Shown here piece after piece: positions 12,731 through 24,512 of a stretch of DNA of 64,000 nucleotides. The translations under genes were made by a program, and so were the position numbers. The stretch comes from Dipylidium caninum (Eukaryota > Platyhelminthes > Cestoda > Cyclophyllidea > Dipylidiidae). Numbering within the stretch: the first letter of the stretch is position 1; every line of letters begins with the position of its first letter. Below the pieces are notes generated by a model, which had not been told where the DNA came from, ran no database searches, and saw only the letters and a list, made by a program, of their open reading frames with translations. Location of the stretch: positions 655,001 to 719,000 of the forward strand of contig QEYB01001179.1 in assembly GCA_017562135.1 (NCBI GenBank). Reading direction: 5' to 3'.

Positions 12731-12780
12731 GATTATGGATGCGGATAAGACGCAGGATTATGGATGCGGATAAGACGCAG
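12731..12780. repeat. 25-bp unit in two perfect tandem copies
   Basis: The unit beginning GATTATGGATGCGGATAAGA and ending CGCAG occurs at 12731-12755 and again, base for base, at 12756-12780. Confidence 0.95.
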
Positions 12781-14630
12781 GAAAGAGAAGGAAGTGGCTG
12801 GAGCGCCTGTGAAAGGAATGGCTTTATGAGGATGAAGGCGGAGAGCCAGATTGGGATGAAACTCTGATGGACAAGCGGTGGCATGACGGTCTTATCGTTG
12901 TATACTGCAATCCCATTAGACGTTGCCGGACTTTTCAAAAGTTAACTCTGATTTATTATTAGAGGTTCTAAAATATTTTGCTCTCAAAGACTACAATGGC
13001 ATGGCAACAATTGCGATTATGGTCAGTAATAAAATGGAAAAGAAAGGTGAGGTGACATTATTATGACACTTACGGTGTACTCGGCGCCCTTGGTCAGCGA
13101 AATTCCTCAAACGTTCATATGCACACACACACCCGCACAGACGGATGGAGAGGGCGATGGACAAGGCGAATCGAAAGACGCGGAGCCGCGGACGGGAGGG
13201 CGTGGTGGACTGCGCGATGTGGTGTCGTATGATGGTGCTGTGTGGTGTGTAGGAGCGGTTATGCTAGGCACGCGGGTGCTTGCACACAGCAATTAACGCG
13301 GCCCTCATTGGTGCAGAAGCAGGGGAAACAGATGAGGCAGCGGCAGGGGTGAGGTACACGCAACAAGGTCACTAGGAGACATAGATTCATCGCCACACTA
13401 AATGTCAAATCAATGCTCTCGAAGCGTTCAGCACGTGCGTGTGGGCGTATGGGCGGGAGGGTTAGGGGATAGGACGCTAGAGGGAGGGGGGAATCACGAC
13501 GCCCAGCGAAGGAAATGGCCCTGACCCGTAGTATTAGGTCAAGAGTTGACGCGTATGGCAGGTATCTTAAATGTCGTGTTCAAGTTGAAAAAAGATAATA
13601 AAACACCTAGTAAAAATTTCGGAATATTCTCATTCTGTTAATCACAATGACCATTGTATTTAATCCCATATATTTGATTTTGAAATTACTTTTACCTTTG
13701 TGCATTTAATTCTTTTGTCCCATCCATTTGTGTAAAATTATTCTTCATAATCAAATATGGCTTACTTCTCAATCTTAAGCAAAGGAAAATAACTTGGTTT
13801 CATGCTAACTGGTTTTCGTTTAAATTAATCAAAGAAGCTCTCATTAAGGCAACACACAAACATGATTTGCAGCGGTCCTCGGGTCGACAGAAACTCTAGA
13901 GACGAATGGCTTAGTCTGGCACTGTTGCTTTGGTCTGTGTTTTGCAATTGTCTAGACAGTCCGCTTTGAGAGGAATCCTGACAAGCTTGACATTATCCAT
14001 AGTCATACAGTTCCGTTTCGCCAAAAAAGAGTTTTATTACCAACACGAATGCCTGAATTGCCGTCATTAGGAGATTGGTAAAATATGTCGATATTTTATT
14101 ACTAAAAATATAAACAGAATTTGAAGTGCAGGGAGAATTTGGAGCACGACATTAGGAATAAAGGCCTTGTCTATAATAAGGACAGTGGAAAATTGCGTGG
14201 CTATTTGTGTGCTAGAATTTTTCTGCATAACTGACTAGGTTAGCTGATATTTGCCAGCGATGAACTTCATTAAGTTTTCTAAATGTTGGGATGTGGTTTT
14301 TTGAATGCAAACCTATAGGTTTACCCAGGCGACCTTCGAGTCCTCTTAATTATATCAGCAAACTGGGGACCTCAACTAAAGCATCACTGATTGACCCTCA
14401 TAATGATTATTTATAGCTCCTGTTGGTTATTTTTTGCCTACTTGTTCATATCATTCCCAGAATGAGCAAAATAATTTGTCATTCCCAAAAATAAGAGGGG
14501 TTTATACTTCCTTCTTCGAATGATGATTCGTTCCACCGATGTGTACCTCCCTTCTCCCAAAATGGTACATTAGGTTTTCAAGGACGTATTTTCCTTCTAG
14601 GACCTCAGGGTTTTGTATTTAAACACGAAC

Positions 14631-14702
14631 TGTTTAATTTTCGTGCATGTAAATGACAACACTAAGTGTTTAATTTTCGTGCATGTAAATGACAACAATA
14701 GC
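14631..14702. repeat. 36-bp tandem duplication
   Basis: A unit starting TGTTTAATTTTCGTGCATGT spans 14631-14666 and is repeated at 14667-14702 with only the last few bases differing (CACTAAG against CAATAG). Confidence 0.95.
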
Positions 14703-16431
14703 GCCATACCTGTGTTTGATCACTTGTTAGCCTCGAATATACTACACCAACGGGGAACCATCGAGGATACATCAATTCTGACCGTTCTGCATTAGACGGC
14801 AATGGATATGTGATCTTACAATTCTTATTTTAGAAGTATAAAAATCGCTTCAATTCGACCCTGTAGGAAAACTAATCAGGAAGCCCACCTTCGTCCAGCA
14901 CAGAAGCATTTTGGTGGAGAAGTATGGACCCCCGAAGTGACAAGTAAAAACTGTTGTTGGTGTTTTCTCTGCTGATTCACACGAGATATTCGGGACAAAG
15001 TTAAGCATCATTTCCTAGAAAAAAGTGATTATGCTTCAAGGTTCATTCTGGCAGAAGGAAAACATTTCTTACTGTGGCTTCGAAGAATCAATTGCATAGG
15101 CAGTTGAATCAGTTGGAATGAGGTCCTGACAAAAGTCATTCGAGGTGGCTTAGTGTGACGAAAAAGTCTAATTTATTTCACCAAAATCATCGTCATTGTG
15201 TCCCATAGGCGCCGAATACAGGATAAGGCTTCAACTGCGCACTCGAGGCTGACGATTTTTTAAACTCCAATGTCGGAAAAGAGGATCATCCATCTGATCA
15301 GGAAGAGGTCAAAGGATGGAAGGAAGTGCTGTCTGGTGGTGTTTATGGCAATAATGGTCGTGAAAAGATGAAACCGGCAGGAATTGAGTTGATAAATCAA
15401 CCAAATGAAATGTCAATTGCCAAGGGAAGGCGGGATAGGGCCTCTCTTGACTCCCAACATATCGGCTGTAGTGGGAGAGGGGAGATGAATCGCCAGCCCT
15501 CAATGGTGGAGATGCGCAGCAGTAAATTAACTTACGAATACCGGAAATGGCAGTTTAAGTAAATTACACAAATGAGATTGTGCTGTGCACACGCCTGTGT
15601 GTTGATTCTTTCCTACCTCCGTTGTTTTTACGCACTCAAAAATGAAAAAGGGAGGTAGTTTATCAGCCTCGCCCCCATCCTCACCCCCACTCCGTTCCAG
15701 CCTTAAGCTCTTTCCTATTGACTGAAATGTAGATAAATTTGTATCTGGCCAACGCTGAATGATTCATTCCCGGGCGACGGTCCTCGGGAAGTCGAATCAT
15801 TCCCCAACTGGAATGGGGAACAGTCATTTGCCCATGACTGTCAAGAGCCTTTAAAGAACGTCGGTCCGCGAGCAAAATTACAAGGCGCCCAGAATGGAAT
15901 GCGATGCCCATCCGCCGACTTAAAACCATCCCACGAGTGACGTCGCAGCAGAGAGTGTGCGCCATCGCTCCGCCCCTCCGTCCACCTCGTGGCCGCCTAA
16001 TTTATCCAACGGGCGCGAAATGCCAGAAAATGGGCCTGTCAACATCCTACGCCAGTCGTGTGATTTCGCCGGCAAAGTCCTCTCCCCTTGAAAAGGTGGA
16101 GGCGGTCTGTGCGAGAGGGGTGAATAGCTGGAAATCTAAATCTCTCAGCTCCAGCCTCTTAACAACACATTCGTCACCGGTAGCGCGCCACTGCATTTCA
16201 CTTTAGGTCCGGTGGGCAGCATATGACACACTCCTCATTGAAACGGACGTTTGCATGGAAGAATTCCAGGGCGGTGTGCAGAGGGAAGGCATTAGATAAC
16301 AACAGGTTTAGATTGCACATGAAGTACGTCGTGGAGAAGGGGAAGATGCGTCTGGAGGCCCATTGTCCGCAGCGGCGGTTGAATGAAGGCGGACCTCAAG
16401 TTCAAGGTCACATGATAGCGAGCCAATTGTG

Positions 16432-19400
16432 TCAGTTTCGTTTGATTACCGAGTACTTGTTGATCACCGCGTCCTGGTCAATGGGGGCGAGGAGAGATGG
16501 GGCGTTGGTGAGGAGTGTCAAAGCCACCAGCACGGAGATGATGGCGAAGACGGCCAATACGAGACGATCTATGACCGACGCCGCGTACTTCCATTCTTGC
16601 ACCACCTGAAGACGTGAATGATATGGCAAGAAGTCGAAAGAAAACACTGCGCCCCAGCGCTCTGTCTAACATTCGAGCTTTCGAATGTCATGAGCACTTC
16701 AATGCGTGTTCAGCGATGTTTCCACGCCTGCGGGAGACGCCGATGAGAGGCTGCAACAGAAGGTCTGCGACATGAGTCTTCGGAGAGGAGTTAATGACAC
16801 TGGACGACAGGCCAACGTGTTCAACTCGTTCGACCTGACCACGAGAACCCGTCATGCTCCCCTCCTCCTCCGCTTCCTCCTCCTCCTCAGCCTCCTCAGC
16901 CTCCTCTCCTCCTCCATTCCTTCCCGCCTTCCCCGCGTCCCTCAACGGCGAACGGGTGACCGGTTGCAGATGAAGCGAACGAAGGTGGGAGGTGAAAGGC
17001 TCTTAAAAGGCCCCGTGAAAGTGGCCAGCATGTGAGCGAATGCGGGAGGTCGGTGGGCGTGCAGAGTGGAGCGTGTGTGGGGAAATGGAGGAGTGGAGGG
17101 ATGGAGGGTGGATGGAGGTGGACGGAGGGTGAAGGCAGACGGTTGGCGGCGTTTGGGGGTGGCGTGGGGTGGCGTGGCGTGGCGTGGCGTGGCGTGGCGT
17201 GGCGTGGCGTGGCGTGGCGTGGCGTGGCGTGGCGTGGCGTGGCGTGGCGTGGCGTGGCGTGGCGTGGGGTGGGGTGGGGTGGGGTGGGGTGGGCGGAGTG
17301 GAGTGGAGTGGAGTGGCGTCGATGCAGTGAAAGTGACAGCCCGCTCGGGATGGCCGACAGTCGGGCGACAACCTCGTATCTGCCGACAGCGAGGCTGTGG
17401 CGGAGGCGTTGGGGCTTTTCCTCCCCGTCTGCCAACACACGATGTTTTCCTCCTATTTCTTCCTCACCTTTCAGCCGGCGCTCAACAACATGTCCCGGGC
17501 GCGACTTTGCGCTTGGGGAGGGACCGTTAACCTGGCGGAAAAAGGACTTAACCCGTGCTGATTGAACCAACGATGAAATTAATCATAAACTTCCGCCTTC
17601 GCAAAGGTCCGTCTGCTCGACCCAGGCTGCCGGACAGACATCGCGACGAGGCATTTCAGGCGAGAAAACTTACTACTCGAGTCCTTTGTTTCTCGTCCAA
17701 CCGGTCCGCCACGTAATCCACCGCCCTTAGTGCCTCGACGATGCCCAAACTGAGGCTGAAATCGTCTTCGCTGGGCGTACTCGAAGTCATTTCCATGCTC
17801 TCGCCTGACTGCTCCGCTCTACACGGTCTGCCGACACCAAGTCGGTAAGGTGATTGTTTCAGCTGCCTTATTCTCATGGCGACAGTCGTCTTCTGGCTGG
17901 AAGTCGTTTCACTGCTGGAGCAGGACTCGGAGGTGAGGCTCTCCGAGGGTGAGAGACATTGCGCCTTCAAGTTCTCGTAGACGTTGCCACTCCACTGATC
18001 TGGGGGAGACCTCGACGTGCTCCTCTCCTCCGAGTCGGTGCTTAGCGAGGAGATGAAGTCTAGCGAGGCTCCTTCGGGGAATTCCTGAATAAAGGCGTCC
18101 TCGTTTTCCATACACCCTCGAGTCTCCGAGCGGCAAGCCAGTGGCACTTCGTCCATCTCCACTGCGTCTTCGACACGGTGAAGAGGATTCATGAGAAGTA
18201 GACGCGGCAGGAGGCGGAGGAAGACGACTCTGACCCATGGTGCCATGGTATGCATCCTCGAGGTGCGGTAGTTCCAATTCACCACTAGGACGGCCAGGAA
18301 GACGGCGAAGACGTCGGAGACGAAGGTGAAAATAAGGTAGCGCGAGATCAGTGGCACAGTGGTGGAGGTGGGCGGGAGGATCTTGCTGACGAGGATGAGG
18401 AAGACGACCAGCGCGACGACGATGCTGATGGCGAGGGTCACCTTCTCCCCGGCGTCCGAGGGGAGGTAGAAGACGAAGATGCTGAGGAAGGAGAGCATGA
18501 CACAGGGCGCGATGAGATTGACCGTGTAGAAGAGAGTTTTGCGCCGCAACTTGATCGTGTAGACTATGTAGGTGTTGTCCACGCTTCCGTCCGAGGTGTT
18601 CACGATTTTCGCGGGCACATCCACCAGGTCCCATGTTCCACTTCGCCAATAGTTGGAGAGATCGACGAACTCCAGACTGGAGTAGAAGCCCATGGAGATC
18701 TGCAGGAGGAGATGGAGTCCATTACGACCGCTTTGCCCCTCTCTGGTCGACTAGGCATTATCGCTTGTCAATTCACAAATCAAGCAGTCATTAGGTCGGC
18801 ATGACTACGTCAAACACGTCAGTCACCGACCGTAACCTGCCGACGAGTATTGGACGCCACTGAATCAAGGTGATCGCGATTTTCAGCTGCGCAGACGAGT
18901 GTTCAACGGCTCCGGGTCTCAGTCGACGTCCAGGTCGTCCGATTACAAACACACTGCCACAAGAGCAACACCAGGTGCGCCTGGGAACCGTCCGGCGACC
19001 CAGAAGACCTGAACATCCACGCGCACTCCTCAAAATGGTTTTAGTGGGAGCTCTTCTGATTGCAGCGTCGCACCGCCTTCGCGCATGGAAACAGAGAGGA
19101 AGTGGAGCAACTCACCCGCGAGGCGTCAAACGCCCAACTGCCAAATTTCATCTCGCATTCCTGCTCATCGAAAGGGAAGTACTCCACGTCGATGGCGCAG
19201 GAGCTCTCGTAGACCGCCGGCGGCATCCACAATATCGAACCGTCGTGATGCACCAGCAGGTTGGGCTGCCACACCACCTCGTAGTTGCCGTCGGCGCTGA
19301 CAAGGAAAAAGGAAGTGTCACTTTCGAGTTCGCCGCATCCGTTCCTTGGCAATGAGTGTGTCGGTGGATGTGGAGGCGCGGTGGATCTGCCGCCAGGAGG

Positions 19401-22400
19401 CCTTTTTAAATCGCCCAGATACGTTCTAAGCCTTTCTCGATTTCGGAAATGGCCTCCTCCACGGACTGTTGCTATTTGAAGGAATGACGCTCGAACGAAA
19501 AGGCGATTTACGCGTGTTTCTTGTAGTAAAGCTATTTTTTCCCATTCCACGCATTCCCGACCCCCAGAAGGTTGTCTTCTCCCCTTTCAACAAAAAGCGG
19601 GAATCGCAAAGGCGACAATGGAACTTCCAAAGCCGACATCCCGATGAAATGCGACCATCGTGGCAGATTCTGTGCTCTCGACGTCACCTCGGCGATACTT
19701 CGTCGCACTTCTGTTCCACTACGTATTGGGAATCTCGTTGTCCTCCGCCTTTGGGTCAAGCAGTAGCGGCCACAATTGTTGCCGCCACAAGGAAGAACTC
19801 GTCCCGCTTGCCTACATTTTGAAGGACTTAAAGAACGGGATTTTCGGGTTCTCACAAGCCCACGCGCCAAAGACTGTCTCCTTCCGCCGCGAATGTGAGC
19901 GGAGAGCCGTCAGTTCGGCGAGGAGGATTCACGCCCTTTCACCCTCCACTTGACCTCAAACGTCTCTCTCTGGTGTCTATTCCGTTTGACAGACTGAAGA
20001 TGCCCTCCCGTCAGAATGTTGTCACAGCTTTTGCACCAGGATCACACCACCACGTAACCGGACTGTCACTGTATTTGTCAAAGCGCCTTGCCACACAACA
20101 ATCCATTACGTGAAAGAAAAAATTGTGTCACATATATGTGACGGATCTAGGGCTACAGAAAATAGCGCTTAAAAAGGGACTTAACTTCTCACTTCCGAAG
20201 TAAACATACATGCCATAAGTCTGAGCTGCTTTCTCCTTGCCGAACTGCCTCATCCGTCCAAAATCCACTCGACTTATGAAAGTCTAAATTCAATGTCACA
20301 TATGTGTGACGCGTCTGAGATTAGAGAAAATGACCGCTAAATAGTGACGTAACTTCCTGCTTTTAAGGCAAATGTCGACTTCAAAAGTCTACTATGCTTC
20401 CGCCTGACTGAATTGCCTCTTTCAGCCTATTCGGAGAGAAGAGAGTTAATTTGGCGGCAGGTGGGGCAGAAGCTCGCATTCACGTCTGATTTCTTTCACG
20501 TGTATCTCGGGAAATTAGACAAGACGGCGTGTCTCTCTGCTCCCTTTCTCCGCCCAAAACTTCATTACTAGCAATTGAAGCCTTGTTTAAGTCCACTTAG
20601 GGCTCACATTACCCCCCCCCTCCCCCATCGCCCCGGTTTAATTTGGAGCGCCGAGGCTGACTGGGACGCGGAGGATGAGAGCGGGCGGAGACGCGTTGCA
20701 GAGACGAAGTGTCGAGTCAAATGGGGAAGATCTTCGTTTAAGGAAGATCTGTAGTCTGGCAAAAATGCGACGCTTCTGACGGGTGCTCGGCTCATCGAAT
20801 CGCCTCATTGCAGTTGGCAGATCCACCTAAGATCTGCGGAACCCCCAAACGCACCTCCTTCAGACAGACAGAAGGTTACTGCTGTGGTTTAAGAGAGACC
20901 CTACGAGGCCTCTCGTGTCCAACCGGGGTTTTGTAGAGACCGGACGAGTGTTCAGACCCGCGCCAGATGCCCGACTGTGCAGAGGCACCGAAGCAGCGTC
21001 AACCGACCAACTGGAAGTAAACTAAACCAGAAGGCTCATGGAGGCGTGGATTACTCCTGCATTCTAACCACCCTCCTGAGGTCGTGGAGAGCGAACAGTT
21101 TGGAAGCGACGTCCATTCAACCCGCAAACTGTCTCTTCAGTTTGGGCCCAAGTCCAACAGCACAGAGGTTCTTCTCGGCCACGCTGCTGGAACCATGCAG
21201 AAGAGCTAAGCGACTCCAGGAGCCGCCTTCGACTCACAGCCATGACGTTTCCCAACTCCCCACTCACCACACTCTCCTTTCAGAGCCGTCACTTTCGGCC
21301 CAGATCCCGAAAGTCGGCACCAGCGGCCTTCCGAGCTTGAGTTAAGTTAATAACACGAAGGAGACAGATTGAAAAACGAACTTGTTGAAGAGGACGATGT
21401 CCGGCTTCCACACGCGACTGTGCGGGACACGAATCACCCTCAAGCCGCCGTACTTGCCCGGATCCCAGGTCAACTGGTAGTCTCGCCAGACCTTGGAGGG
21501 TGAAGCGAGGCCGGGTGGTTAGCGGGAGTCAAGTAGGGGTGTGCTGGGACATAAAATCCTGCTCCCGCCAACGCACACTTCGGTAGGACTCAATGTACTC
21601 CCAACCAAAGGAGTTGGAAGGGTCCAGAGCAGCTCTCGTCCTGCATTTTAAGGAGTGTATACTTACCATGGGGAGCCACACGTTGCTTTTCATCACCTGT
21701 CTTCGTTCATCCTACCAAAGACAAGGAAAAGGAAGAGAAGGAGTCTGTCAGGGCATTTGTGGGAAGCGGCTCCACTTTTGACTTCGTACCATGTTTTCTG
21801 AGTGCAAAAACATTCGCTGAGGTCACCACCCACGAGAAGAGGAGTTAAACAGTCGCGGCTTGGACAAACGGGGGAGGGGAATGGGCAAACACCGTGAGGG
21901 AGGCCGGCGCGGATTGCGGACGTGGTGGAGAAACCGTCAACGCCCGAGTCTGTCGGTTCCCAGTGCTACGCTGCGCGTCGGATAGCGACGGGCTGGTGGA
22001 CCTGCGTCGCCTCCTTTGGGGCTGCGTGGGCTGTTAGTGCGGGCTCTCGGGCGGAGGCAGATGGGAAGACGTGGGAGATACTGGACCACAGACGGTTACT
22101 CGAACGGGAGGTGTTCTTCGGTGGACTATTCACCGAGAGCGCGGGATACGGAATCATCGCATTTGTCTAGGCAACCGCGATTCACAGCCTGTCACAGTCC
22201 CGGAAACCTGTATGGCGCTTTTTAGCCTCGTAAAGGGTTTCGGGAAGTTGCCTTGAAGCTCTAGCGTGGTCCGCGGAGCCCAAATGACCGCAGTGGAGGT
22301 CACCGCCCCTGCCAGTCGAGGCACAGGATCTGTTCTGCTCTAAGAACGCGCCCCATTTCATCACTCCGGCTTATCGAGCCTCAAACTCACCTTTGCGGGG

Positions 22401-24512
22401 GCGGAGAAATGCAATTCCCGTCACGGATGGCCGATTAGCCCAAGTGCAACTGTCTCGCCGCCGCGGCGCTGTCGTCTCGATAAAGTGGCTCTTGGAAATT
22501 CCCTAAACCGTCTCGCCTAACCTTTGCGCTGGAAACGAGGCGAGTGGACGAGGGAGACGGTGCCGTGGAGAGCTGCGAGTAGACCTCCTCGCTCCCCGGC
22601 CATCTCCTCCGCGCTCGCGGACCTTCCGAGATGGCAGACCAAATCTTCACTTACGCAGGACAGTCGTCAAGTCGAATTAAAGTCTGTAAAAATATTTTGC
22701 CAATTTGGGTGCGTGGGGAGATGTCGGAGGCACGGGGAGACCCGGCCGGTCGTAAAGTGGCGTTAGTGAGGCGAGGTGCAGCTGAGTCGAAAGAACTGGC
22801 TTCCAACCACCCGAGTGCTCTGCGCCACCCGGCGGCAGCAAACTCTTCAGGCCGGGTAACTCGCCAGCAAGTGGAAATGCTGCCATGGTGGCAAATTCTG
22901 CTTTGTCGACGTCGCCTCGGCGATGCCTCAGCGCACTTCTGCACCAATGCGGGTTGGAAATCTCGTTTTCCTCCGCCTTTGGACAAGTGTCCACGGCCGC
23001 AAAGAGAAGCTGGTTCATTTTATTTAAATGATAAAGCTATGAAAAAACACGAATTCCGGATTTTCACGAGTTCTCGCCTCGAAGACTGTTTACTTCAACA
23101 AGCAGGGCGGCTGGTGGTGGATGAATACACCTCGAGGCAGCGTCAAACCAGACACGTATACGACTTTTCCTCCCCCTCTGTGAGATGAAAGTGGACTTCC
23201 TGTCGGCTGGGAGCCCCCTTGCCGACGCCGAGGGCTCACAGACGCAGAGGAGCTAGAAGCGCGTTCACCAACGATCGTCCTCCATCCCGCCGCCTTCGCC
23301 ATCCCCATTCACCCCACCGCCCAACTCCTCTGCCTCGGGTGGTGTAAGCGCGGGTCGTATTTAAGTGCACTTACCCGCCTTGGCGGCCTTTTCCTCTCCG
23401 CCAATCAACTTACGATGTGAATGAGCTTGATCATGCACAAGCCGAGGTCGACTCGTAAGGCGTCGGAGAGGTTGGCGACAGGTCGGATGAGGGGGTTGTA
23501 GCCCTGCTGGTTGAAGAGGTAGTCATTCAGCTCAAACTCCTGCTCCGAGGCCAGCTTGGGCGGTGTCGCGACTGCGGAGAGACCAGGTTAAACTCCACCA
23601 ACAAGACAGAAGTCAAAAGTGACCGAGTGCGTGTCCTAGTTAGTGAGTGGCAAACCATCAAGCCAGGATGCGGTGGTCCCCGACGATGAAATAAATGCAG
23701 TGTTAAGCCCGGAGGCGACAACCAATTCAGGCGGAAGGGTGCCCGGCCCGTCGGCTTCCATCTTGAGAAGCTCCTCGACTCTCTACACATTTCAGGTCAA
23801 AGTAACTTGCTGACGTGCAATAATGGAACACCTCAGCATCGTTAAATTCTTTAATACTCATTCTGGATTGACAAACCTGCGTTCAAGTCAAAGCGAGACT
23901 TGCAAATCGTCGTTCTCTTTCACAAATGCTTGTGTATAGAGTCGTTGAAATGCTTCAACGAAGCCGAAATGCTCATGGTTCTGTCGGGAGAGCATGGAAC
24001 GTTCGCTGTCTCTTTCGAAAGCCGCAAATTCTACCCCCTGAGGGAGATAATTGGATAAATGAAATTCATTTCGACCTTTCGCGATTTTCAATGAACTAAA
24101 TTCAACCGACCCGGTAGAAAAGTAATTACAAGATGAGTTTTGAACGATTAAAATAGTGTCCACTCTTTCCCCATCCCCCTCGGACTCACGTAGCCCAGAT
24201 TGTGTGACAGGCCGACAAGTTGAAAGTTAAAACGCTCAGTTATCCAGTTATTGAAGTGAATTTTATATAGAAAATGGAAAAAGAAAACTAAGGTGTTATC
24301 TCACATCTCCCTTCCAGAGCTGCATGCCACCACAGGTCGACTGAAGTGGAGGCCTTTTTGGCGTTACCTCGTCTTTCCCCTCTCGACTCCAACGAGGTGA
24401 CAAGCGGCGGGGCGACGACGCTAATCACACCGCCGCCGCGGCAGAGGGCACAGAAAGCCACAGAGATCGTCGCCAGACGTACAATCAGGCTGCCGTGGGT
24501 CGCCGCCACCAT
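16432..24512 (-). CDS. nicotinic acetylcholine receptor subunit, non-alpha type (Cys-loop ligand-gated ion channel)
   Basis: Seven exons, read downward: 24512-24431, 23571-23414, 21711-21667, 21491-21382, 19296-19116, 18699-17674, 16605-16432. All phases agree and the sum is 591 residues plus stop. The 45- and 110-nt exons match classical nicotinic receptor exons 3 and 4. Order: signal peptide (residues 1 to about 26); ligand domain with [17 protein letters not shown]; Cys-loop C165-C179 with the canonical 13-residue spacing; M1 (about 248-271), M2 (279-298), M3 (311-334); a long serine-rich cytoplasmic loop; M4 (about 549-571). GEK before M2 indicates a cation channel. The vicinal Cys pair of alpha subunits is absent from loop C, while the complementary-face Trp (NVWLPM) is present, so it should need an alpha partner. 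Pore oddities: Val at 9' (residue 287) and Lys at 20' (298). The first exon (donor G|GTGTGA) is the least certain part. Confidence 0.93.
16640..17440 (+). repeat. dispersed repeat B, copy 2, inside the last receptor intron
   Basis: Inverted partner of 6390-7105. It starts near the shared AACACTGCGCCCCAGCGCTC and includes the ACATTCGA..TCGAATGT hairpin. It lies wholly within the intron between receptor exons 6 and 7 (16606-17673). It differs from the other copy mainly by the simple-sequence expansion described next. Confidence 0.85.
17161..17318 (+). repeat. GGCGT pentanucleotide array with GGGGT and GGAGT variants
   Basis: Nineteen uninterrupted GGCGT units (17171-17265) are followed by five GGGGT (17266-17290) and then GGAGT units, grading into unique sequence. 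The homologous spot in repeat B copy 1 has one unit of each kind, so the array arose by expansion after the copies separated. Open frames through it (repeated WRGVA or PRHAT) are artefacts. Confidence 0.95.
19667..19870 (+). repeat. diverged dispersed repeat C, copy 1
   Basis: Aligns by eye in direct orientation with about 22880-23095. Shared words in order include GTGGCA.ATTCTG, CGACGTC.CCTCGGCGAT, GCACTTCTG, TCTCGTT, CCTCCGCCTTTG and GGATTTTC, with indels between them. It lies in the receptor intron between exons 4 and 5. Confidence 0.55.
20127..20440 (+). repeat. diverged 168-bp tandem repeat headed by GTCACATA..TGTGAC palindromes
   Basis: A perfect 16-bp palindrome at 20127-20142 is followed 168 bp later by a near-perfect relative at 20295-20310 (one mismatch). 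The sequences downstream align: GAAAAT..CGCTAAA, ACTTAACTTC, CTGC.TT, and GACTGAATTGCCT against GCCGAACTGCCT. They form two diverged units in the receptor intron between exons 4 and 5. Confidence 0.6.
22880..23095 (+). repeat. diverged dispersed repeat C, copy 2
   Basis: Direct-orientation relative of 19667-19870, in the receptor intron between exons 2 and 3. Both copies end near a GGATTTTC..GTTCTC..GACTGT block. Confidence 0.55.

Larger units (their letters stand above)
11491..16431. other. intergenic, no gene seen
   Basis: Five kilobases without a supported exon. Base composition shifts from GC-rich to AT-rich at about 13.6-15.2 kb and back. Two exact tandem duplications (12731 and 14631) are listed separately. 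This stretch lies 3' of the receptor gene. Confidence 0.4.

Noticed and set aside
17003..17570. Long open frames on both strands through the GGCGT array
   Set aside because: They arise from a 5-bp repeat that lacks stops in any frame. The peptides are pure repeats and the region is a receptor intron.
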